From contig NZ_RXFS01000006.1 in assembly GCF_003952185.1 (NCBI RefSeq), forward strand, positions 458,435-522,434: DNA of 64,000 bases, in the 5' to 3' direction. The notes beneath the pieces are model-generated. The model saw nothing but the letters and a program-made list of their open reading frames with translations. It was not told where the DNA came from and did not search any database. This stretch comes from Variovorax sp. 679 (lineage in GTDB: Bacteria > Pseudomonadota > Gammaproteobacteria > Burkholderiales > Burkholderiaceae_C). Shown here in pieces: positions 9,834 through 19,737 of the stretch (its first letter is position 1; each line of letters starts with the position of its first letter). A program made the position numbers and the translations under genes.

Positions 9834-11644
9834 GCACAACCGACACCGAAGACGCAGCGATGCTGCCGGTCGAGCCCGAAGTCAAGAAGAAGAAAAGGGC
9901 GCCTGCAGCCAAGAAGGTTGCCGTTGATGCTATTGAATCGGTAGCGCTGCCGGAGGCTGAAGCGCCGAAGAAGCCGCGCGCGCCGCGCAAGAAGAAGCCG
10001 GTTGTGGAGGCTGTGACGGACGAAGCGTTGGCGGCGCCGGTCGTGGATGCCGCCGAAGCGGCAGTCGCGCCGGAGGCTGTTGTTGCCGTCGTCGAGGAGG
10101 CTCCGGTTGCTGTTGTCGCAGAGCCGGCCCGTGACCCCGCGCCGGTCGAGGCCGCCGCTCATCAGGCACCTCAGCCCGAACAGATCGAGCGCATCGGCGA
10201 CCATGACGCCGAAGAAGATCAGGACGAAGACGAGGAAGAGCCCGACGAGGAAGAGGACGACCTCGACCGTGCCCGCCGCGCCGCCGAACGCGAGCAGCGC
10301 AACGCGCCGCCGCCCGAGCCGATCCGTTTCGCGGACGTCATCTCCGGCCAGTTCGATGCCGACGAAGAGAGCCCGGAAGTCCCTCCGCTCAAGCGCGTGC
10401 TGCTGCCCGAGGCCGATTCGCCCAAACTGCACAAGGTGCTGGCGCAGGCCGGCCTCGGTTCGCGGCTCGAAATGGAGCAGCTGATTCTCCAGGGCCGCAT
10501 TTCCGTCAACAACGAACCGGCCCACATCGGCCAGCGCATCCAGTACGGCGACCAGGTCAAGATCAACGGCAAGCCGATCCGCTACCGCATCGCGCCTCCG
10601 CCGCCCCGCGTGATCGCGTACCACAAGCCCGTGGGCGAGGTGGTCACGCACGACGATCCGCAGAACCGCCCGACCGTGTTCCGTAAGCTGCCGCGCCTGC
10701 AGCAGGGCAAGTGGCAGTCGGTGGGCCGCCTCGACCTGAACACCGAAGGCCTGCTGCTGTTCAGCAGCTCCGGCGATCTGGCCAACCAGCTCATGCATCC
10801 GCGCTTCGGCCTGGAGCGCGAGTACGCCGTGCGGGTGCTGGGTGCACTCACCAGCGAGGAAAAGCAGAAGCTGCTCGACGGCGTGCGCCTCGACGACGGC
10901 ATGGCCCAGTTCGGCGCCATCGAAGACGGCGGCGGCGAGGGCTCGAACTGCTGGTATCGCGTGACCATTTCCGAAGGCCGCAACCGCGAGGTGCGCCGCC
11001 TGTTCGAGTCGGTGGGGCATGCGGTCAGCCGGCTGATCCGTATCCGCTATGGCGCCATGGTGCTGCCGCGCGGCCTGAAGCGCGGTGCCTGGATGGAGCT
11101 CGACGAGCGCGACATCCGCGCGCTCTTCCAGGCTTCCGGTGGCGCGGTTGCTCGGCCCGGCCCACAGCAGCGGGGCCCGGGGCAGGAAGGCGGCGGTGGC
11201 AACGGCCGCGGCGGTCGCAACAAGAAGCGCCGTGGCAACCGCAATGGCGGTGGTGGCGGCCAGCAGCCGCGCGACATGCGCGATGCGCGTGACGACGGCG
11301 GGCGCGAAGCGCCGATCCCGAACCCGTTGGGCGACGGCCGTCCGCCGCGCGGCGACCGGGGAGGGCGCTCCAATCGCGGTGGCGGCAACGGTGGCCCGCC
11401 CCAGGGGCAGGGGCGTCGCAACAACAACAGCAGCCGCCAAGGTGGCGGCAATCGCCAGGGTGACGACCGCCAGCCGAACGGCGCCAACCAGCCCGATCCG
11501 ATGAAGACCTCGCTGGGCTACATCGGCGCCGACAGCTTCTCGCGCCAGCGCAAGGAGCAGCGCGGAGGCCCGCGCCGCGGTGGCGGCGGTGGTGGGGGCG
11601 GCAACTTCGGCGGCCAGGGCGGCGGACGCCGCCGCGGGCGCTGA
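9830..11644 (+). CDS. rluB: 23S rRNA pseudouridine(2605) synthase RluB, with long disordered N- and C-terminal extensions
   Basis: 604 aa, about twice the catalytic core. Residues 1-195 are Lys/Ala then Glu/Asp-rich (DEDEEEPDEEEDDLD near 130). The S4 domain is about 200-250 (LHKVLAQAGLGSRLEMEQL), the RsuA-type catalytic domain ~258-430 with GRLDLNTEGLL and catalytic Asp302. Residues 440-604 are Gly/Arg/Asn-rich with RGG-like runs, resembling RNA-binding disordered tails. Core activity is secure; the tails probably add RNA affinity (inference). Coupled to scpB through an ATGA overlap. Confidence 0.93.
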   Translation: MSTTDTEDAAMLPVEPEVKKKKRAPAAKKVAVDAIESVALPEAEAPKKPRAPRKKKPVVEAVTDEALAAPVVDAAEAAVAPEAVVAVVEEAPVAVVAEPARDPAPVEAAAHQAPQPEQIERIGDHDAEEDQDEDEEEPDEEEDDLDRARRAAEREQRNAPPPEPIRFADVISGQFDADEESPEVPPLKRVLLPEADSPKLHKVLAQAGLGSRLEMEQLILQGRISVNNEPAHIGQRIQYGDQVKINGKPIRYRIAPPPPRVIAYHKPVGEVVTHDDPQNRPTVFRKLPRLQQGKWQSVGRLDLNTEGLLLFSSSGDLANQLMHPRFGLEREYAVRVLGALTSEEKQKLLDGVRLDDGMAQFGAIEDGGGEGSNCWYRVTISEGRNREVRRLFESVGHAVSRLIRIRYGAMVLPRGLKRGAWMELDERDIRALFQASGGAVARPGPQQRGPGQEGGGGNGRGGRNKKRRGNRNGGGGGQQPRDMRDARDDGGREAPIPNPLGDGRPPRGDRGGRSNRGGGNGGPPQGQGRRNNNSSRQGGGNRQGDDRQPNGANQPDPMKTSLGYIGADSFSRQRKEQRGGPRRGGGGGGGGNFGGQGGGRRRGR

Positions 11645-11659
11645 AAGTCAGCCGTCGGA

Positions 11660-11702
11660 GCGCGGCCTTTCGCGGGGTTTTCACCAATCCGCAAGGCCGC
11701 GC
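11660..11702. terminator. Inverted repeat after rluB, possible terminator
   Basis: GCGCGGCCTT (11660-11669) pairs with AAGGCCGCGC (11693-11702), a perfect ten-base stem with a 23-base loop containing GGGGTTTT. No T-run after the stem, so termination is uncertain. Confidence 0.4.
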
Positions 11703-11706
11703 CGGT

Positions 11707-11713
11707 TAAAATC
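11707..11713 (+). promoter_or_regulatory. Candidate -10 element TAAAATC for ndk
   Basis: TAAAATC lies 85 bases before the ndk ATG, just after the rluB hairpin. No convincing -35. Same TANAATC pattern recurs upstream of other genes in the window. Confidence 0.4.
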
Positions 11714-11797
11714 AGAGGCTTTGTCGACATGTGACGCAACAAACTCGTTGCAGTTGTGACAAAACACTTCAAAATCAAAGCTCCAGGAAGCATTTCA

Positions 11798-12223
11798 ATG
11801 GCTATCGAACGTACCCTTTCCATCATCAAGCCCGACGCAGTTGCCAAGAACGTCATCGGCAAGATCGTTTCCCGTTTTGAAGCTGCCGGCCTCAAGATCG
11901 TCGCCGCCAAGCTGGTGCACCTGTCGCGCAACGAAGCCGAACAGTTCTACGCCGTGCACAAGGAGCGTCCCTTCTTCAAGGACCTCGTCGAGTTCATGAT
12001 CTCGGGTCCCGTGTTCGTGCAAGTGCTCGAAGGCGAAAACGCCATCGCCAAGAACCGTGACCTGATGGGCGCCACCGACCCCAAGAAGGCAGCCGCCGGC
12101 ACCATCCGCGCCGACTTCGCCGACAGCATCGATGCCAACGCCGTGCACGGTTCGGACGCTCCCGAAACCGCAGCGAACGAAGTCGCTTTCTTCTTCGCCG
12201 GCCTCAACGTCTACGCACGCTGA
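11798..12223 (+). CDS. ndk: Nucleoside diphosphate kinase
   Basis: 141 aa, the normal length. Transfers the gamma-phosphate of ATP to NDPs through a phosphohistidine. The catalytic His117 sits in NAVHGSD, and KPDAV at residues 11-15 is the family signature. An in-frame ATG-less extension upstream is possible, but the ATG at 11798 has AGGAAG about nine bases ahead. ndk followed by rlmN and pilW is the normal proteobacterial order. Confidence 0.97.
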   Translation: MAIERTLSIIKPDAVAKNVIGKIVSRFEAAGLKIVAAKLVHLSRNEAEQFYAVHKERPFFKDLVEFMISGPVFVQVLEGENAIAKNRDLMGATDPKKAAAGTIRADFADSIDANAVHGSDAPETAANEVAFFFAGLNVYAR

Positions 12224-12244
12224 AGCCGTATCTCGCCCGATTCC

Positions 12245-13396
12245 ATGACCACGGCCAATCTGCTCGATTTCGATCTCGAAGGGTTGGCTGCGTTCTGCGA
12301 AAAACTCGGCGAGAAGAAATTCCGCGCCACGCAGCTGTTCCGCTGGATTCACCAGCGTGGCGCCAGCGACTTCACCCAGATGACCGATCTGGCGAAGTCG
12401 TTGCGCGAGAAGCTCGCGACCACCGCTCGCGTCGAGGCCCTGCCGGTCATCACGCAGCACGAATCCAAGGACGGCACGATCAAGTGGCTGTTCGACGTCG
12501 GTGACGGCAATGCCGTCGAAGCCGTATTCATTCCCGAGGACGACCGTGGCACCCTGTGCGTGTCGTCCCAGGCCGGCTGTGCGGTCGGTTGCCGCTTTTG
12601 CTCGACGGGGCATCAGGGCTTCAGCCGCAACCTGAACACGGGCGAAATCGTCGCCCAGCTCTGGTTTGCCGAACACTTCCTGCGCAAGCATCTGAAGCGC
12701 GACGAACGCATCATCTCCAACGTGGTGATGATGGGCATGGGCGAGCCGCTGCAGAACTACTCCGCGCTGGTGCCCGCGCTGCGCACCATGCTCGACGACA
12801 ACGCCTACGGGCTGTCGCGCCGCCGAGTGACAGTGTCGACCTCCGGCGTGGTGCCGATGATCGACCGTCTGGGCGCCGACTGCCCGGTGGCCCTGGCGGT
12901 CTCGCTGCATGCGCCCAACGACGCGCTGCGCGACGACCTCGTGCCGCTCAATCGCAAGTACCCGATCGCCGAGTTGATCGAGGCCTGCAAGCGCTATCTG
13001 GCGCATGCGCCGCGCGACTTCATCACCTTCGAATACTGCATGCTCGATGGCGTGAACGACCAGCCCGAGCATGCGCGTCAGCTCGTGGAGCTGGTGCGCA
13101 AGCATGACATCTCGTGCAAGTTCAACCTGATCCCCTTCAACCCGTTTCCGGCCTCGGGTCTGCTGCGCTCGCCGCAGCCGCGCGTGCTGGCATTCGCCAA
13201 AACGCTGAGCGAAGCCGGACTCGTGACCACCGTGCGCAAGACGCGCGGCGACGACATCGATGCCGCCTGCGGCCAGCTCGCCGGCGACGTCAAGGATCGC
13301 ACCCGCGCGGCCGAACGCATGGCGCAGCGCCGTGCGACGGAGCAGCGCCCCGTTGTTTTGCACCCGGTCCGCAAGACCGCCTCCCAGGAGCATTGA
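12245..13396 (+). CDS. rlmN: Dual-specificity 23S rRNA/tRNA (adenine-C2) methyltransferase RlmN
   Basis: 383 aa. Radical SAM enzyme that methylates A2503 of 23S rRNA and A37 of some tRNAs. The Fe-S motif CxxxCxxC is at Cys112, Cys116, Cys119 (GCAVGCRFC); the methyl-carrying cysteine is Cys342 in DAACGQLAG. The conserved MGMGEPL follows. Starts 21 bases after ndk. Confidence 0.97.
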   Translation: MTTANLLDFDLEGLAAFCEKLGEKKFRATQLFRWIHQRGASDFTQMTDLAKSLREKLATTARVEALPVITQHESKDGTIKWLFDVGDGNAVEAVFIPEDDRGTLCVSSQAGCAVGCRFCSTGHQGFSRNLNTGEIVAQLWFAEHFLRKHLKRDERIISNVVMMGMGEPLQNYSALVPALRTMLDDNAYGLSRRRVTVSTSGVVPMIDRLGADCPVALAVSLHAPNDALRDDLVPLNRKYPIAELIEACKRYLAHAPRDFITFEYCMLDGVNDQPEHARQLVELVRKHDISCKFNLIPFNPFPASGLLRSPQPRVLAFAKTLSEAGLVTTVRKTRGDDIDAACGQLAGDVKDRTRAAERMAQRRATEQRPVVLHPVRKTASQEH

Positions 13397-13400
13397 ACCG

Positions 13401-14258
13401 ATGAGCATGGCCATTTCGATGACGACCGCGAACGTGCAGCGGATGCTGACTGTGGGTTTCGCGGGCGTCGCCGTTGCGTTGCTGCTTGGAGGCTGCGTGA
13501 ACACGCGCACCACCACCACCAGCCTGGCCGACAACAGCAACTCGTCCAAGGGCACCGAGATCGTCACCGAGTCCGACGAGTCGAGCCGCCAGCGCCGCGC
13601 GCGCCTGCGCATGGAACTGGCCGCCGGTTATTTCGAGCACGGCCAGACCACCGTTGCGCTCGACGAGATCAAGCAGGCGCTGGCCGCCGACCCCAACAAC
13701 GCCGACGCCTACAACCTGCGCGGCCTGGTCTACATGCGCCTCGACGACGCCGGCCTGGCGGAAGACAGCTTCCGCCGCGCCATCGCGATCAATCCGCGCG
13801 AACCGAACACCCGCCACAACTACGGCTGGCTGCTGTGCCAGCAGAACCGCTATGGCGATGCCGCCGCGCAGTTCAATGAAGCCCTGGCCGTGCCGACTTA
13901 CGCCGACCGCGCCAAGACGCTCATGACGCAGGGCGTGTGCGAGCTCAAGGCCGGCCAGCGCGACAAGGCCGAGCGCAGCCTCATGCAGGCCTATGAGATC
14001 GATGCCGGCAACCCGGTGGTCGGCTTCAACCTGGCCTCGGTGCTGGCGCAGCGCGAGGAATGGTCGCGCGCGCAGTTCTACATCCGCCGCGTCAACAACA
14101 GCGCGGCGGCCAGTGCCGAGACGCTCTGGCTCGGCATCAAGATCGAACGAAAGCTGAACAACCGCGAGGCAGTCGCGCAGTTGGGAGGCCAACTGCAACG
14201 ACGCTTCCCTCAATCGCGGGAGGCAACAGCGTACGAGCGCGGGAATTTCAATGACTGA
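13401..14258 (+). CDS. pilW: Type IV pilus biogenesis/stability lipoprotein PilW (PilF)
   Basis: 285 aa. TPR pilotin needed for PilQ secretin assembly and pilus stability. Signal peptide with lipobox LLGGC (Cys32), followed by TPR repeats (about 80-250), e.g. NPREPNTRHNYGWLLCQQNR, typical of PilF/PilW. Chosen ATG 13401 has CAGGAG ten bases upstream; ATG 13407 is possible. It overlaps rodZ by eight bases. Presence implies type IV pili encoded elsewhere. Confidence 0.93.
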   Translation: MSMAISMTTANVQRMLTVGFAGVAVALLLGGCVNTRTTTTSLADNSNSSKGTEIVTESDESSRQRRARLRMELAAGYFEHGQTTVALDEIKQALAADPNNADAYNLRGLVYMRLDDAGLAEDSFRRAIAINPREPNTRHNYGWLLCQQNRYGDAAAQFNEALAVPTYADRAKTLMTQGVCELKAGQRDKAERSLMQAYEIDAGNPVVGFNLASVLAQREEWSRAQFYIRRVNNSAAASAETLWLGIKIERKLNNREAVAQLGGQLQRRFPQSREATAYERGNFND

Positions 14259-15209
14259 TCGGGTTTCGGAGTTCGGCACTTCTGCTGCATTGCCGCTGGA
14301 CGCAGGCGACAACGCGAACAAGACTGCCGGCGACCTGCTGCGCGAAGCGCGCGAGGCCCACGGCCTGCACATCGAGATGGTCGCGGCCGCGCTGAAGGTG
14401 CCGCCGCAGAAGCTGATGGCGCTCGAGGCGGACGACATTGCCTCGCTGCCCGATCCGGTCTTCGCTCGCGCACTGGCGAGCAGTGTCTGTCGGGCCCTGC
14501 GCATCGATCCGGCTCCCGTGCTCGCGAAGCTGCCGAGTACCCAGAAGGTGTCGCTGGCCGAAACCGATCGCACTCTCCGCGCGAACATCGGATCGGGTAC
14601 GCCGCGCTGGAACGGCAACGGCCGCTCGAGCGGGCTGCCGTCGCGCGCATTGCTGACCGTCGTGGTGCTGCTGCTGATCGGCGCCGGCGCGATGTTCTGG
14701 CTGCCGCAATCGGTGTTCGACCAGCTCAGCGCTTCCGTGGCGCGGCTGACGGCGCGCGGCGATGCCGGCACGGAATCGGCGCCCACCAATGGGCCGGCCT
14801 CAGCTGGCGGCTCGGTGGCCGAGACCGTGCCCACGCAGGCCGTGGCTCCGACCGGTCCAGTGGCAGGCGAAACCCCGACAGCTGCTCCTGCTCCCAATGC
14901 CCTCGCTGCTGTCGCCGCCGCCCCGGTGGCTACGGCCCCTGCCGCCACGCCGGTGGCGGCAGCCTCGAGCAGCCAGCAGCTCGTTTTCGTTGCACGCGAG
15001 GAGTGCTGGATCACCGTGACCGAAGCCGGCGGCAAGCAGTTGCTGCGTCGCAGCCTGCAGGCTGGCGAAACGGTCGGACTGTCGGGCACGCTGCCGCTGT
15101 CCGTCGTGATCGGTCGCGCTTCGAGTGTCGATGTGCAGGTGCGTGGCCAGCCCTTTGACCTGAAGCCCTTCACCAAGGGTGGGGGCGTGGCGCGTTTCGA
15201 GGTGAAGTC

Positions 15210-15213
<4 letters not shown>
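14251..15213 (+). CDS. rodZ: Cytoskeleton protein RodZ
   Basis: 320 aa. Membrane protein linking MreB to the cell-wall elongation machinery. N-terminal Xre-like HTH (about 26-90, GDLLREAREAHGLHIEMVAA), a Gly/Arg linker, one transmembrane helix at ~132-152, an Ala/Pro/Thr-rich periplasmic linker, and a C-terminal RodZ beta domain (~245-320, EECWITVTEAGGKQLL). Full architecture present. Its TGA overlaps the GTG of ispG. Confidence 0.93.
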
Positions 15214-16493
<1,280 letters not shown>

Positions 16494-16508
16494 CATCTCC
16501 GCAGACTC

Positions 16509-17819
16509 ATGGCTGAAAAACTGAATGCCGTCAAAGGCATGAACGACATATTGCCGCCCGAATCGGCGCGCTGGGAATGGCTTGAGGCCACCGTGCGCGA
16601 CCTGATGGGGCGCTATGCGTACCGCAATGTGCGCACGCCGATCCTGGAGCGCACTGCGCTCTTCGTGCGCGGCATTGGAGAAGTGACCGACATCGTCGAG
16701 AAGGAGATGTACTCCTTCGAAGATCGGGCGGACAAGAATGGCAAGTTCGAGCATCTAACGATGCGGCCAGAAAACACCGCAGGACTGGTGCGCGCGGTGA
16801 TCGAACACAACATGCTGTACGAAGGCCCCAAGCGGCTTTGGTACACCGGTCCCATGTTCCGCCGTGAGAACGTGCAGCGTGGGCGTTTCCGCCAGTTCCA
16901 CCAGATTGGCGCCGAGGCGCTGGGTTTTGCCGGCCCCGACGTGGATGCCGAATTGATTCTGTTGGCCAACGCGTTGTGGAAGGCTGTAGGCTTGACCGAC
17001 GTTCGTCTCGAACTCAACAGCTTGGGCCAGCCTGCGGAGCGTGCGCAGCACCGCGCTCAGCTGATTGCCCACTTCGAGAAGCATGCCGACAAGCTCGACG
17101 AGGATGGCAAGCGCCGCCTGCACAGCAATCCGCTGCGCATTCTCGATACGAAGAATCCGGCGATGAAGGAAGTGGTCGAGTCAGCGCCGAAGCTGATCGA
17201 CTTCCTTGGTGCGGAATCGCTGGCGCACTTCGAGGGGCTGCAGGCCATCCTCAAGGCCAATGACATTGCATTCACGATCAATCCGCGTCTGGTGCGCGGG
17301 CTGGACTACTACAACCTCACGGTCTTCGAATTCGTCACCGACCGCCTTGGCTCGCAAGGCACGGTGTGTGCAGGTGGTCGGTACGACGATCTGATTACGC
17401 AAATCGGCGGCAAACCAGCGCCGGCCGTGGGCTGGGCAATGGGTGTCGAACGCGTGCTCGACCTGTTGAAGGAGCAGGGCGCCGGTGTTGCCCCGCCCGT
17501 GCCCGATGCCTACGCCGTGGTGCCTGACGCAGAGTCGATGCCTGCAGTGCTACGTACCTTGCAGCAGTTGCGTGAGTCAGGCATCAGCGTGCAGATGCAT
17601 GCCGCTACTGCCGAAGGCCTCAGTGGCTTCAAGGCCCAGATGAAAAAGGCCGATGCCAGCGGCGCCACCTACGCCCTGATCTTCGGCGCCGATGAACTTG
17701 CGCGCGGCGAAGTGACTCTCAAGGCGCTGCGCGACGGAAGCGGCGCGCAGACCGCCCGGCCGCTTGCTGAAGTGGCCGCCTGGGCCGCCACCCTACAATC
17801 GCCGGCTCCCAACACCTGA
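16509..17819 (+). CDS. hisS: Histidyl-tRNA synthetase
   Basis: 436 aa. Class II synthetase; GMNDILPPES at the N-terminus, motif-2 region around RPENTAGLVRA and MFRRENVQRGRFRQFHQ, the histidine-specific LVRGLDYYNLTVFEF, and motif 3 GWAMGVERVL, followed by an anticodon-binding domain. The 3' end holds a TACAATC that may serve as a -10 for the next gene. Less extreme codon use in parts (17.0-17.4 kb) than neighbours. Confidence 0.97.
   Translation: MAEKLNAVKGMNDILPPESARWEWLEATVRDLMGRYAYRNVRTPILERTALFVRGIGEVTDIVEKEMYSFEDRADKNGKFEHLTMRPENTAGLVRAVIEHNMLYEGPKRLWYTGPMFRRENVQRGRFRQFHQIGAEALGFAGPDVDAELILLANALWKAVGLTDVRLELNSLGQPAERAQHRAQLIAHFEKHADKLDEDGKRRLHSNPLRILDTKNPAMKEVVESAPKLIDFLGAESLAHFEGLQAILKANDIAFTINPRLVRGLDYYNLTVFEFVTDRLGSQGTVCAGGRYDDLITQIGGKPAPAVGWAMGVERVLDLLKEQGAGVAPPVPDAYAVVPDAESMPAVLRTLQQLRESGISVQMHAATAEGLSGFKAQMKKADASGATYALIFGADELARGEVTLKALRDGSGAQTARPLAEVAAWAATLQSPAPNT
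17794..17800 (+). promoter_or_regulatory. Candidate internal -10 (TACAATC) for yfgM-like/bamB/der
   Basis: TACAATC near the end of hisS, 26 bases before the ATG of the next gene. No good -35 seen at standard spacing. One of several TANAATC sites in the window. Confidence 0.35.
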
Positions 17820-17825
17820 CAGCGC

Positions 17826-18518
17826 ATGGCAACCCATCTCGACCTCGAAGAACAGGAACAGCTCGACCAGCTCAAGCATTTCTGGAACACCTACGGCACC
17901 CTGATCACCTCGATCGTGCTGATCGTTGCCGGCGCCTTCGTGGCCTGGAACGGCTGGCAATGGTATGGCCGCAACAAGGCGGCCCAGGCCTCGTCGCTCT
18001 ACGACGAAATCGAGAAGACGGCGCAGGCGGGCGACCCGGCGCGCATCGCGCTCGTGCTGGACGACATGAAGAAGCGCTTCGCCGGCACCACCTACGCGCA
18101 GCAGGCAGGCCTGCTGGTCGCCAAGACGCTGTACGAGAAGGGCAATGCCGCCGGCTCGCGCACCGAGCTCGAGTGGGTCGCGCAGAACGCCGTCGACCCC
18201 GGCTACAAGGCTGTTGCAAGGCTGCGGCTGGCAGCCGAACTGCTCGACGGCAAGTCCTATGACGATGCCCTCAAGCAACTCGACGGCAGCGTGCCCAAGG
18301 AATTCGAGCCGCTGGTGGCCGATCGCAAGGGCGACATCTATCTCGCCCAAGGCAAGCGCGCTGAGGCGCAGACCGAATACCGCAAGGCGTGGACCGGCCT
18401 CGGCGCGACGTCCGACTATCGCCGCCTGATCGAGATCAAGCTCAATGCGGTCGGCGTCGACCCCAAGAGCCTGGCGCCTGTCGTCACCGTCACACCCGCA
18501 GCACCCAAAACTCCCTGA
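17826..18518 (+). CDS. YfgM-like tetratricopeptide protein (ancillary SecYEG translocon subunit)
   Basis: 230 aa. One transmembrane helix near the N-terminus (residues ~22-45, LITSIVLIVAGAFVAW) followed by a periplasmic TPR domain, the architecture of YfgM, which assists export through SecYEG with PpiD. Position between hisS and bamB matches yfgM in enterics. Six bases after hisS, eight before bamB. Confidence 0.9.
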   Translation: MATHLDLEEQEQLDQLKHFWNTYGTLITSIVLIVAGAFVAWNGWQWYGRNKAAQASSLYDEIEKTAQAGDPARIALVLDDMKKRFAGTTYAQQAGLLVAKTLYEKGNAAGSRTELEWVAQNAVDPGYKAVARLRLAAELLDGKSYDDALKQLDGSVPKEFEPLVADRKGDIYLAQGKRAEAQTEYRKAWTGLGATSDYRRLIEIKLNAVGVDPKSLAPVVTVTPAAPKTP

Positions 18519-18525
18519 CCGCATC

Positions 18526-19668
18526 ATGAATTTCAAGCGTCTCATGCCTGAATCGACCGCCCTGCGTGCGGGATCAGCTCTCGTTTTGGTAGCGTTCCTC
18601 GCCGCCTGCTCGGGCTCGGCCAAGCCGAAGCCGGACGAACTCCCCGCCAACCCCGCCCTGATGGGCGTGCGCCAGGCCTGGACGGTGCGTATCCCCGAGG
18701 TGCAATTTCCGCTGACCTCCGACATCAGCGGCGATACGGTCACCGTGGCCGGCAGCGACGGCACGGTGGTTGCCATCGACGCGCGCGCCGGCCGTGAAGT
18801 CTGGCGCGCCAGCGTCGGCGCGCCGCTGGCGGCTGGCGTCGGCAGCGATGGTTCGGTGGCCGCGGTCGTCACCACCGGCAACGAGCTGGTCGCCATCGAG
18901 AACGGCAAGGTCCTGTGGAAGCAGAAGCTCTCGGCGCAGGCCTTCACCGCGCCGCTGGTGGCAGGCCGTCGCGTGTTCGTGCAGACGGCTGACCGCAGCA
19001 TCAGCGCCTGGGACGGTCAGAGCGGCCGCCGCCTCTGGATCCAGCAACGCGCGGGCGAAAATCTCGTGCTGCGCAAGTCGGGCGTGCTGCTTGCCGTGGG
19101 TGACACGCTGGTCGCCGGCATCGGCGGCCGGCTGGTGGGTATCAACCCCGCCAACGGCACTTCACGCTGGGAATCGCCCATTGCGGCCCCGCGTGGCACC
19201 AACGACGTGGAGCGTCTGGTCGACCTGACCGGCAGCGTGAGCCGCTTCGGCGACACGATCTGCGCGCGTGCCTACTACGCCAGTGTCGGCTGCGTCGAGA
19301 CCGTGCGCGGCTCGCTGGTCTGGAGCAAGCCCGCTTCGGGCGCGGACGGCGTCAGCGGCAACGACAGCTTTGTCTATGGCACCGAGTCCGACGGCAGCAT
19401 CGTGGCCTGGCGCCGTGCCGACGGCGAGCGCGCATGGCAGATGTCCCGTTTCAAGAACCGCGTGCTGACCTCTCCGCTGGCCGTGGGCCGCTCGCTCATC
19501 ATCGGCGAGAACACCGGCACGCTGCATTTCGTGTCGCGTGAAGACGGCGCGCTGCTCAATCGCGTCACCCCCGATGGCTCGGCCATCACCGTTGCTCCGG
19601 TGCTGGCCGGCAATACGGTCGTGGTGGTGACCGCCAAGGGTGGTGTGTTTGGCTATCGCCCCGAGTAA
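18526..19668 (+). CDS. bamB: Outer membrane assembly lipoprotein BamB
   Basis: 380 aa. Beta-propeller lipoprotein of the BAM complex. Lipobox LAAC with Cys28; then PQQ-like repeats such as GTVVAIDARAGREVWR, TADRSISAWDGQSGRRLW and TLHFVSREDGALLNR that build the propeller. Start at the ATG 18526 gives a normal signal peptide; longer in-frame extension lacks one. Confidence 0.95.
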   Translation: MNFKRLMPESTALRAGSALVLVAFLAACSGSAKPKPDELPANPALMGVRQAWTVRIPEVQFPLTSDISGDTVTVAGSDGTVVAIDARAGREVWRASVGAPLAAGVGSDGSVAAVVTTGNELVAIENGKVLWKQKLSAQAFTAPLVAGRRVFVQTADRSISAWDGQSGRRLWIQQRAGENLVLRKSGVLLAVGDTLVAGIGGRLVGINPANGTSRWESPIAAPRGTNDVERLVDLTGSVSRFGDTICARAYYASVGCVETVRGSLVWSKPASGADGVSGNDSFVYGTESDGSIVAWRRADGERAWQMSRFKNRVLTSPLAVGRSLIIGENTGTLHFVSREDGALLNRVTPDGSAITVAPVLAGNTVVVVTAKGGVFGYRPE

Positions 19669-19697
19669 TCTTCTTCTTTCTCCTTTCTTCTCTTTCC
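19669..19697 (+). other. 29-base pure pyrimidine tract between bamB and der
   Basis: Directly after the bamB stop the + strand has 29 consecutive pyrimidines (mainly TTC/TTTC steps), striking in this GC-rich context. It is followed by the der ribosome-binding region (AAAGG, ATG 19738). Possibly a transcript 3' end or S1/Rho-related site; function unknown. Confidence 0.6.
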
Positions 19698-19737
19698 AAG
19701 GCCCGACCATGAAAACCGCGCCATCGAAAGGCCGGCC

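Noticed and set aside
7743..9839. Long open minus-strand frame (698 codons) across rluD and scpB
   Set aside because: Antisense of two confidently identified genes; Arg/Gly/His-rich translation without any motif.
9188..11440. Long minus-strand frame across scpB and rluB
   Set aside because: Low-complexity antisense of repetitive coding sequence.
11160..11480. Repetitive GGC/GGT stretch resembling a repeat array or CRISPR
   Set aside because: It encodes the Gly-rich tail of RluB in frame; no fixed repeat-spacer periodicity.
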